A model generated the notes under the pieces. It ran no database searches. It was not told the DNA's origin and worked only from the letters and a program-made list of their open reading frames with translations. Shown here piece after piece: positions 57,676 through 64,000 of a stretch of DNA of 64,000 nucleotides. The first letter of the stretch is position 1, and each line of letters opens with the position of its first letter. The DNA lies in assembly GCF_004118375.1 (NCBI RefSeq), contig NZ_SDHX01000002.1, positions 547,001 through 611,000 of the forward strand, read 5' to 3'. Source of the DNA: Oleiharenicola lentus. Lineage in GTDB: Bacteria; Verrucomicrobiota; Verrucomicrobiia; Opitutales; Opitutaceae. The position numbers and the translations under genes are program-made.

Positions 57676-59814
57676 TCAGAGGCCGAGTTTGTCCTGGAAG
57701 CGGCCGAGCAGTTGCGCGCAGTTGGCGCGGAGGTGGATGAACTCGTCCACGCCGGCGGTGCGGAACTGCTCCTGCAACGCGGGCGTCGCGGGCAGACCGG
57801 CGAGCACGACGGTCGGCGGGTTGGGACCGGCCTTCAGTTCGCCGGCGAGCGGCGGCACGAGGGCCGGATAGGTGTCGTCGGTCGAGCAGATCACCACGAT
57901 GGGCGCGCCGGATTCGCGTGCCGCGGCCGCGGCGGCGGCCGGAGTCTCAAAGCCCTTGTTCGACACGACCTCAAAACCGCCGGCGGCGAAGAACCCGGTG
58001 GAGAAGTCGGCGCGGCCGGCGTGCTGCTTGCGCGGGCCGAGGTTGGCGAGAAACACCTTGGGCCGGGCGCCCGTGCGCATAAGATGGGCGTCGGCGCGCT
58101 GGCGCAGCCGCTCGAAGGGCTCGGCGCGGCGCCGGATGCGCAGACGCGCGACCGGCGGCTCCTCGACGGCCCCGGCGCGGAGGACCTTGCCCACTTCGCC
58201 GAGGGTGGCGCCGCAGCCAAAGGCCTCGATCAGACGCTTCATGACGGTCGCGGGGGTGGCGCCAAGCAGATCGGCCAGGCGGCCCATGACCTCGGCGTCG
58301 CGCTCCGGCGCGGTCGCCATGCGATAGGCGCAGACCTGCCGGGCGCGGCGCGAGGCCAGTGCGCCGTAGTCGGGCAACTCGGCGGCAGCGGGCTTCTCCT
58401 TGAGGTTCGGGTGGAGGTTCGTGCCGATGATGCCATCGCGACGTGACTCGACCGCGGCGAGGCGCTCGGCGGCAACCTGGTCCACGATGCCCTGGGGGAA
58501 TCCCGTGCGGATGGCCGCGGCCATCCCGCCGCGCTTCTCCACGTCTTGAAACAGCGCCCAGGCCTTGGCGGCGAGCTGACGCGTGAGTGCCTCGACATAC
58601 CAGGAGCCGCCGGCGGGATCAACCACGCGGCCCAGCCCGCACTCCTCGGCCAGGATCACCTGGATGTTGCGGGCGAGGCGGCGCGAGAAATCGTCGGGCA
58701 CGCGGAAACACTCGTCGAAGGGCGCCACATGCAGGCTCTCGCAACCGCCGATGACCGCGGCGAATGCCTCGGTGGTCGTGCGGAGAAGGTTCACGTGGGC
58801 GTCGAGCACGGTCTTGTTCCAGAGCGAGGTGCGCGCATGGAAGACCAGCCGGCCGGCCTCGGCCGGAGCGCCGGCGGCGGTGACCGCCCGTTCCCAGAGC
58901 AGGCGCGCGGCCCGGAACTTGGCGACCTCCATGAAGAAGTTCGAACCGCTCGAGAACGTGAAGAGGAAGGACGGCGCGGCGCGCCCGGGCAGGATGTGCC
59001 GGTCGGTCAGCGCGCGCAGGTAATCCACGCCCGTGGCCAGGCCGAAGGCCAGCTCGTGCACGGCGGAACCGCCGGCGTCGGCCCAGTGGTTGGCGGCGAC
59101 GCCGACCGTGCGCAGCGGCGAACCGGTGCGCGTGGCCCACTCGGTGAGCACGGCCATGTCGTCGTAAGCGGCCTGCAAGCCCGCGGGCAGCGTGCCGCGG
59201 CCGAGCCACTCGGAGAACGGGTCGGCGAGCACACCGCCGCGCAGGTCCGTCGGTTTCTTGCCCTGCTCGATCATCGCCGAGGCGAACATCGCCGTGAGCG
59301 GGAGTGCAGAAATGCCGGCGGGCACATGGACGGGCACGGCCGAGAGGTCCACGCCACGCAGCGCGCGGGCGAAATCATCGAGCGTCGCGAGCGACAGCCC
59401 GCAGCCGCCGACTTCGCCGGCCCGGGCCTCGTCGGGGTCGAGCCCGAGGCGCGTGGCAATGTCGAGGAGCAGGTTGACGGAATTCTGCCCGCGGTTGAGG
59501 TCCTGCAACAGTGCGGCGTTGAACTCCGGCGGCGTGCCATAGGGCAGTTCCTGGCAAATCTGCCAGCCGTGCGCCCGGGCGCCGAGGGCGTCGGCCCCGC
59601 GACCATAGGGCGGCAGGCCCGGCCATTCGCCGGCGGCGACGCCGGCATCGGCGCGCGTGTAGATCGGCTGAAGGTCGATGCCCTCGGGGGTGCGCGTCAC
59701 GAGCTTCTTCTCGAACGGCGCGCCCTCCAGCGATTCCTCCGCGACCTTGCGCCAGTCGGTCGGCGCAGGCGGCGGAAACTCGGCAAAGAGATTCGGCGTG
59801 GCGGTGGTTTTCAT
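57676..59814 (-). CDS. mutA: Methylmalonyl-CoA mutase small subunit
   Basis: Non-catalytic partner of MutB. The protein is 712 residues. The N-terminal region is TDWRKVAEESLEGAPFEKKL, with a barrel domain similar to MutB but more divergent. In the C-terminal domain the cobalamin-ligand motif is replaced (LGPRKQHAGRADFSTGFF instead of D-G-H-D-R-G), as expected for the inactive subunit. The frame is open 117 codons upstream in low-complexity Arg/Pro sequence; MKTTATPNLFAEFPPPAP is the natural start. It is 121 bp downstream of the OadA-like gene and 12 bp before mutB. Confidence 0.93.
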   Translation of the reverse strand: MKTTATPNLFAEFPPPAPTDWRKVAEESLEGAPFEKKLVTRTPEGIDLQPIYTRADAGVAAGEWPGLPPYGRGADALGARAHGWQICQELPYGTPPEFNAALLQDLNRGQNSVNLLLDIATRLGLDPDEARAGEVGGCGLSLATLDDFARALRGVDLSAVPVHVPAGISALPLTAMFASAMIEQGKKPTDLRGGVLADPFSEWLGRGTLPAGLQAAYDDMAVLTEWATRTGSPLRTVGVAANHWADAGGSAVHELAFGLATGVDYLRALTDRHILPGRAAPSFLFTFSSGSNFFMEVAKFRAARLLWERAVTAAGAPAEAGRLVFHARTSLWNKTVLDAHVNLLRTTTEAFAAVIGGCESLHVAPFDECFRVPDDFSRRLARNIQVILAEECGLGRVVDPAGGSWYVEALTRQLAAKAWALFQDVEKRGGMAAAIRTGFPQGIVDQVAAERLAAVESRRDGIIGTNLHPNLKEKPAAAELPDYGALASRRARQVCAYRMATAPERDAEVMGRLADLLGATPATVMKRLIEAFGCGATLGEVGKVLRAGAVEEPPVARLRIRRRAEPFERLRQRADAHLMRTGARPKVFLANLGPRKQHAGRADFSTGFFAAGGFEVVSNKGFETPAAAAAAARESGAPIVVICSTDDTYPALVPPLAGELKAGPNPPTVVLAGLPATPALQEQFRTAGVDEFIHLRANCAQLLGRFQDKLGL

Positions 59815-59935
59815 GGGCAAAGCGGTGGTCGGAGGTGGATCTTCGCGCGGGTCGTAGCCGCGGCGGTCACGCCGCTGGCCAGCCGGCTGACCCCGGCTGC
59901 GACCGAACGGGACCCCGAGCTGACATGACCCCGGT

Positions 59936-61456
59936 TCACGACGCGGTCTCCTCCACGAGCACGTCGTGGCGCTGGCCGTTGACGGTGAGCAGGAAGTGAT
60001 TGGGCGCACCATTGCGCGCGGCCACGGGGGCGGCGGCGCGGACCGTGGTGGGCACGGTGACGGCGGCAGCCGGGACAGGCTCAGCCGGTTTCGCGGCGGC
60101 CGGGGCCGGCGCGACGGCGGGCGCGGGCTTGAGCAGCGCCTCGGTCTCGCGCGGGAACATCGCAAAAAGCACGGCGAGGTCGTCGGTGACGGGCAGGCCC
60201 TTGTCGGCGAGTTCCTTCTTCAACGCGGGCAGGCGCGGTGACAGCAGATCGGCGGGACGGACGGTAACGGGCTCCTGCCCGGACTTCTTCGCCGCGAGCG
60301 CCCGCAGTTCGGCATCAACCGGACCGGGTGTGCGGCCGTAGCGGCCGAGGGCGACGTCGATGGTGTTCTGCGCGAGGTTGGCCCAGCGGCCGAACTTCAC
60401 GTTGAGCATCGCCTGCGTGCCGACGATCTGCGAGGTGGGCGTGACCAGCGGAATCCAGCCGAGCGCGGCGCGCACGACCGGAACTTCGGCCATGACCTCG
60501 GCGAAGCGTGCCTCCATTTTCATTTCCTTCAGCTGATTCCGGAAATTGGAGAGCATGCCGCCGGGCACCTGGTAGCAGAGCGCGTCGCTGTCCACCCGGT
60601 CGTTCACCGGGCTCATGAAGGCGGCGAGTTCCTTCGCCACCTGCTCGAAGTGCGTGCGCAGCGCCGCGAGCGGATCAATCGGGAAATGCGGGGCGCGGGG
60701 GTTTCCGGCCAGCATCGCGAGCATCCGCACGGTGTCGGGCTGGCCGGTGCCGTTGGCGAAGGGGGCGATGGAAGTCTCGACGGTGTCCACCCCTGCCTCG
60801 ATGGCGGCGTAGTAGGAGGCGCCGGCGAGGCCGGCGGTGTCGTGGCTGTGCAGCACGACCGGCAGCGCGTGCCGGGCCTTGATGGCCTTCACGAGGTCGT
60901 AGGCGATGCGCGGCGGGATCAGGCCGGCCATGTCCTTGATGCAGATCGAATCCACGCCGAGCTCGACGAGTTCGTCGGCGAAGGCCGCGAGGCGCTCCGG
61001 CGTGTGGACCGGGCTCGTCGTGTAGCAGATCGCGCCCTGGGCGTGGCGGCCGGCGGCCTTCACGGCGCGGATGGGCGTGCGGAGGTTGCGCGCGTCGTTG
61101 AGCGCGTCGAAGATGCGGAACACGTCGAGCCCGTGCGCCGCGGTGCAGCGCACGAAGGCCTCGACCACGTCGTCGGGGAAGCTCGTGTATTGGACGAGGT
61201 TCTGGCCGCGCAGGAGCATCATCTGCGGCGTCTTGGGTGCCGCAGCCTTGAGGCGGTCGAGGCGGGTGAAGGGGTTTTCCTTCAGGAAACGCAGGCAGGA
61301 GTCGATCGTCGCCCCGCCCCAGGTTTCCAGGGCGCCGAAGCCGAGTGCATCGAGCGTGGGCGCGGCCGGCAGCATCTGCTCGGTGGTCATGCGGGTGGCC
61401 GCCAGCGACTGGTGGCCGTCGCGCAGGACCGTGTTGTTGAAAAGGACGGGTTTCAT
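59936..61456 (-). CDS. OadA-like carboxyltransferase lacking the biotin domain (5S-like)
   Basis: The protein is 506 residues of the pyruvate carboxylase / oxaloacetate decarboxylase alpha family. Its motifs are LRDGHQSLAATRMTTEQMLP, LETWGGATIDSCLRFLKENP, the metal site HSHDTAGLAGASYYAAIEAG, and the second-half region QVPGGMLSNFRNQLKEM. After an Ala/Pro linker it ends at VNGQRHDVLVEETAS, the first strand of a biotinyl domain, with no EAMKM motif. Length and domain loss resemble the 5S subunit of Propionibacterium transcarboxylase (about 505 residues, no biotin). It would transfer CO2 between pyruvate/oxaloacetate and a separate biotin carrier, probably that at 51576. Confidence 0.88.
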   Translation of the reverse strand: MKPVLFNNTVLRDGHQSLAATRMTTEQMLPAAPTLDALGFGALETWGGATIDSCLRFLKENPFTRLDRLKAAAPKTPQMMLLRGQNLVQYTSFPDDVVEAFVRCTAAHGLDVFRIFDALNDARNLRTPIRAVKAAGRHAQGAICYTTSPVHTPERLAAFADELVELGVDSICIKDMAGLIPPRIAYDLVKAIKARHALPVVLHSHDTAGLAGASYYAAIEAGVDTVETSIAPFANGTGQPDTVRMLAMLAGNPRAPHFPIDPLAALRTHFEQVAKELAAFMSPVNDRVDSDALCYQVPGGMLSNFRNQLKEMKMEARFAEVMAEVPVVRAALGWIPLVTPTSQIVGTQAMLNVKFGRWANLAQNTIDVALGRYGRTPGPVDAELRALAAKKSGQEPVTVRPADLLSPRLPALKKELADKGLPVTDDLAVLFAMFPRETEALLKPAPAVAPAPAAAKPAEPVPAAAVTVPTTVRAAAPVAARNGAPNHFLLTVNGQRHDVLVEETAS

Positions 61457-61792
61457 GGGCAGGGGAAATGGATGGCACGCGCGCCCGCCTCTTTTGCCAC
61501 ACAGCCAGACCCGGCCCTTACCCTGGGAACCACGGAACCGGGTCTGCTCTTTTTTACCTGACTAAGCGGACTGACGCGTGCCATGCCGACAGCATACCCG
61601 CCCCCGCCTCCGCCAACTCGCCGCATCTTGCCGGGCACTGCGCACGGGTTGTGAGGGGTGGCTTAGCCCGCCCGCACTCGCGCCAAAAATCTGCATCGTT
61701 GCCAAGCGCAGGCGCTTGGGCTTGCGTATCGGCAATGGAGACGGTCGAAAAACCCACGAGACCGAATCACAGTGTTGGGCTTAACATTCTAA
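61457..61792. other. Intergenic region before the metabolic island
   Basis: About 336 bp without a convincing gene. It must hold the promoter of the minus-strand island starting at 61456, but I cannot point to clear -35/-10 boxes. I see no cobalamin-riboswitch-like conserved box. One hairpin, at 61507-61545, is listed separately. Confidence 0.6.
61507..61555 (+). terminator. Hairpin with T-run upstream of the island
   Basis: AGACCCGG (61507-61514) pairs with CCGGGTCT (61538-61545) around a 23-nt loop, and CTTTTTT follows at 61549-61555 on the plus strand. No plus-strand gene precedes it within the window, so it may terminate an antisense transcript. Read on the minus strand it lies in the leader of the OadA-like gene. 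Confidence 0.4.
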
Positions 61793-62149
61793 ATGAAGCT
61801 TAGCAAGTTGGCCGTCTGTTCGTTTCTCGCTGGTTCGATGCTTAACCAACCGGGATGCACATCTGTCCTCGTCGGAGCCTCGCTGCGCTGGCAAGAGAAT
61901 CAGAACAGGGCTGCGCGGCCTCATTTCGATGCGATCATCACAAGCAAAGTGAAAATAGGCGATACACTTTCGCATGCCCTGCAAGTGCTCACCGACGCTG
62001 GTCTCACATACTCGATCGACCGCTTCGATCACACGCTGGTTTCACTGTTGAGGACAGGCAAAGGCTGCGGCATTCAGTTTCGTGCGAAGCTCGATGATGG
62101 CGACCGCATCACGGATATCAAGGTGCAGGAATTACTCACTGGTCTATGA
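61793..62149 (+). CDS. Small exported protein, hypothetical
   Basis: The protein is 118 residues. The start MKLSKLAVCSFLAGSMLNQP is followed by GCTS, which looks like a lipoprotein signal although the lipobox (NQPGC) is imperfect. The rest (KIGDTLSHALQVLTDAGLTY; VSLLRTGKGCGIQFRAKLDD) is a compact alpha/beta pattern with DRITDIKVQELLTGL at the end. Less GC-rich than its surroundings. I recognise no family. It is isolated between non-coding regions with palindromes, so a recent acquisition or orphan gene is possible. Confidence 0.55.
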   Translation: MKLSKLAVCSFLAGSMLNQPGCTSVLVGASLRWQENQNRAARPHFDAIITSKVKIGDTLSHALQVLTDAGLTYSIDRFDHTLVSLLRTGKGCGIQFRAKLDDGDRITDIKVQELLTGL

Positions 62150-62529
62150 TTCAGTAAGATGGAGGCCAAACTCTGAGGGCCTGCTGTGCCGGAGCGCGCA
62201 GCGGGTCCCCGGTTGAACAAGCCCTGTGTCGAGTAAGAGCCCCAAAGGAGGCAATACTTTACCTTTTGCCTCAGTAGCCGAGGCAGGCCTCGCGCAAAGT
62301 CCGCTGAGGGCGCAAAGTCAGAGCGGAAACCCTGTCGGGCTTGGCCTCCTTGGCGCGAGGCCTTCCGGAGTGCGACAGCGATCAGAGGTGTCAGCCCTTG
62401 GTGCCTTCGTCTCTTTGTGGTGAATACGGCCTGAGTCCGGGGTTAGCGACCCCGGCTACAGCGGGGCAAAGCGCGAGCGTCGGTCTGGTCGTCGCAAGCG
62501 ACGACCCTACAAGATTCATTGAGCCGGGA
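62150..62529. other. Intergenic region with dispersed-type palindromes
   Basis: About 380 bp without a supported gene. A 65-codon frame (62226-62423) has no signal or RBS and looks accidental. The right part contains a GTG-word stretch (GGTGCCTTCGTCTCTTTGTGG near 62400) and two perfect hairpins listed separately. No promoter is recognised. Confidence 0.6.
62437..62506. repeat. Two perfect palindromes (REP-like)
   Basis: CCGGGGT (62437-62443) pairs with ACCCCGG (62449-62455), and GGTCGTCGC (62487-62495) pairs with GCGACGACC (62498-62506) around AA. They are placed 23 bp before the convergent stop of the gene at 62530 and have the look of dispersed palindromic units. Confidence 0.65.
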
Positions 62530-63546
62530 TTACTTCGTCGCGCCTTCCTCGGGCTGCTTCTCCGCCTCGGGCTGGGTCGTCCAGCCGGCGATGCCGAGGA
62601 AGCGCAGGTCCTCGAGGTTCACCTTGTATTGCGGGTAGAGCTTCTGTTCGAGGCCGTCGGTGTTCTGCCCGAAGCGGGAGGAGGAATAGGCGATGAGGGA
62701 CGCGGCCTTCTCGGCAAAACTGTTGCCCGGCGCCCGCATGCTCATGCGTGTGACCCAGCGGAGCTTGCTGGGCTTGCTGGCGCGGACGGTATGCTTGAAG
62801 TCGTAGGCCGAGAGAATGATGTAGTAGCGCGCTTCTTCAATGTCGGCAATGAGGTCGTTGAAGCGGTCGCCGCCGCCGGCGTAGCGCTGCGGTCCGTCGG
62901 CCTCGTTGATCTCATCCATGTAGCCGAGCAGGTGCGCGGTGCGGGCGTTGGACTGGTTGCGGGAGCGGTTGAGCATGTCCTGGATGATCATGTTGTTTTC
63001 CAGGTAGCTCTCGGCGGCCTGGGCCTCCATGTCCTCGACGGAGCCGGTGAGGTTGGCGTTGCCGGTGGGCGTGGCGCTGGCCGCGTTGGTGCGGGCCTGC
63101 TCGGCGAGCTGGCCCTTGGTGGACATGGTGTTCATCGAGCCGATCACGTTGTCGAGGCTGTCGCGGTAGGTGGGATCGCCGAAGGGCATCGTGCGGCCCC
63201 AGTTCACGACGAGCAGGAAATCCACCTTCTCGGGATCGGTCGCGGGGTAATAGCCCTGCCGCGCGAGGTGTTGGGCGAGGACGGTGGCGATGGCGACGAA
63301 CTTGATCTTCTCCTGCGAGTTGTCGCGGATGGTGCCGTCGGTGGGGCCGCCGTTGGTCATGGCATAGTATTCGCGCACCCAGCGGCCCTTCTCGTCCTTC
63401 ACGCGCCGGTAATCCTTGGCGGTGCGGGCAAACACGGAGGTGAGCACGGAGTTCTCGTCGTCCTCGGCGGCAGGACCGGAACCGGTGAGGAGAAACAGGC
63501 TGGCGAACAGGCTCGCCGCCAGGGGGCGCAGGGACGTGGGGTGCAT
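62530..63546 (-). CDS. Exported protein of the unrecognised paralogous family, distant member C
   Basis: The protein is 338 residues with a signal peptide (LAASLFASLFLLTGSGPAA-ED). It carries the family marks seen at 43.7-47.6 kb: SVFARTAKDYRRVKDEKGRW, YYAMTNGG, FLLVVNWGRTMPFGD, ARTAHLLGYMDEINEADGPQ, RYAGGGDRFNDLIADIEEAR, YYIILSAYDF, RMSMRAPGNSF and LEDLRFLGIAGWTTQPE. It is clearly more divergent than the four others among themselves and has no paralogue next to it. The frame is open far upstream; the signal peptide at 63546 sets the start. Function unknown. Confidence 0.78.
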   Translation of the reverse strand: MHPTSLRPLAASLFASLFLLTGSGPAAEDDENSVLTSVFARTAKDYRRVKDEKGRWVREYYAMTNGGPTDGTIRDNSQEKIKFVAIATVLAQHLARQGYYPATDPEKVDFLLVVNWGRTMPFGDPTYRDSLDNVIGSMNTMSTKGQLAEQARTNAASATPTGNANLTGSVEDMEAQAAESYLENNMIIQDMLNRSRNQSNARTAHLLGYMDEINEADGPQRYAGGGDRFNDLIADIEEARYYIILSAYDFKHTVRASKPSKLRWVTRMSMRAPGNSFAEKAASLIAYSSSRFGQNTDGLEQKLYPQYKVNLEDLRFLGIAGWTTQPEAEKQPEEGATK

Positions 63547-63661
63547 GAGACGGCATCTTGTTGAAATTTCATCCCCGGGCAAGCGGGCGGGCGTTCGCCC
63601 AATAGAGCGCGGTTTCCCGCTTTCATTCCGGGCGAATCGGGGTTTTCGTGTCCGGAAAGCC

Positions 63662-64000
63662 ATGAAGCTCCTGGTCACCAACGACGACGGCATCAACTCA
63701 GTCTTCCTGCACGAGCTGGTCTTCGCGCTCAAAGCCGCGGGGCACGAACTGTTTGTGGTGGCGCCGCTCACCGAGCAGAGCTGGACCGGGGCGTCCAAGA
63801 CCCGCAACCGCCCCGTGCAATCCGTGCGCGCCGAGCAGGGCTTCGGTTGCCCGACCTGGACGGTGGACGGCACGCCCTCGGACTGCGTGAACATCGCGAT
63901 CGCCCACCTGCTCCCGGGCAAGGTTGATGCCGTGGTCAGCGGCATGAACGTGGGTTTCAACTGCACGCTGGGCTTCGTGATCGCCAGCGGCACCGTCGCC
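63662..64000 (+). CDS. surE: 5'-nucleotidase SurE, N-terminal part
   Basis: The gene continues past the right edge; 113 codons are visible. The protein begins MKLLVTNDDGINSVFLHELV with the metal-binding NDDG motif, and continues with AAGHELFVVAPLTEQSW, DGTPSDCVNIAIAHL and SGMNVGFNCTL. SurE removes phosphate from nucleoside 5'- and 3'-monophosphates and needs a divalent metal. Only the 5' half is available, so length and the C-terminal swapped segment cannot be checked. It is divergent from the gene at 62530, with 115 bp between. Confidence 0.93.
   Translation, partial: MKLLVTNDDGINSVFLHELVFALKAAGHELFVVAPLTEQSWTGASKTRNRPVQSVRAEQGFGCPTWTVDGTPSDCVNIAIAHLLPGKVDAVVSGMNVGFNCTLGFVIASGTVA

Noticed and set aside
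61457-61792. Cobalamin riboswitch in front of the mutase island
   Set aside because: I looked for the conserved B12-box type sequence and the typical receptor stems and did not see them; the region has only one simple hairpin.
62226-62423. 65-codon plus-strand frame in the intergenic region
   Set aside because: No ribosome site, no signal peptide, no pattern; it overlaps repeat-like sequence.
1-64000. CRISPR arrays, insertion sequences, prophage, rRNA or tRNA genes
   Set aside because: No regularly spaced identical repeats, transposase or phage proteins, or recognisable rRNA/tRNA sequences were seen on either strand; tRNA detection by eye is imperfect.

Overview
The window is about 64 kb of GC-rich bacterial chromosome that reads as ordinary core and metabolic DNA from a member of the Verrucomicrobiota, most likely the Opitutaceae (Opitutus or Lacunisphaera-like). 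The taxonomy is an inference from content. It rests on a GreA with a very long N-terminal extension, ECF sigma factors fused to membrane and C-terminal domains, weak use of Shine-Dalgarno sites, and a large propionate-forming gene island of the kind expected in a propionigenic Opitutus relative. I see no phage, plasmid, insertion sequence, CRISPR array, rRNA or tRNA.

Layout. 0-4.7 kb: end of queG, aroK, an exported FKBP isomerase, a LOG-like protein and a membrane protein. 4.7-9.1 kb: two consecutive modules, each an ECF sigma factor fused to a transmembrane/C-terminal domain followed by a membrane-anchored stand-alone copy of that C-terminal domain. 9.1-11 kb: a beta-lactamase-like serine hydrolase with lower GC. 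11.2-20.4 kb: purD, a small exported protein, a low-molecular-weight phosphatase, glyA, a hybrid CHASE-PAS histidine kinase, an MFS transporter and a two-lobed aspartyl protease. 20.4-26.3 kb: rsmB, a CarD-like/GreA fusion, an ArsR-methyltransferase fusion, a DoxX-like protein and a transglutaminase-like protein. 26.3-31.1 kb: ptsI and ispE on the minus strand, diverging from pyrF, ispD and ispF. 31.2-38 kb: three tandem oligopeptide-binding lipoproteins and two permeases, with no ATPase. 38.1-43.6 kb: an ABC exporter, a DciA-like protein, a small membrane protein, rpsO with a strongly structured leader, and pnp.

43.7-47.6 kb holds four overlapping minus-strand genes for one unrecognised exported protein family, arranged A-B-A-B; a fifth member lies alone at 62.5-63.5 kb. 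47.8-61.5 kb is a long minus-strand metabolic island: an OadA-like carboxyltransferase without its biotin domain, both methylmalonyl-CoA mutase subunits, MeaB, methylmalonyl-CoA epimerase, MmdA, a biotin carrier, two OadG-like subunits, TerC, the Na+-pump beta subunit and biotin ligase. Together these would interconvert succinyl-CoA and propionyl-CoA and couple biotin-dependent (de)carboxylation to Na+ transport, possibly with transcarboxylation to pyruvate. The window ends inside surE.

Non-coding structure is unusually rich. There is an 82-bp palindromic repeat in two copies, one of which supplies the start codon of a lipoprotein gene. AT-rich word repeats lie directly before several start codons, and many GC-rich hairpins occupy intergenic spaces. 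All of this is by eye; no alignment, profile search or folding program was run.
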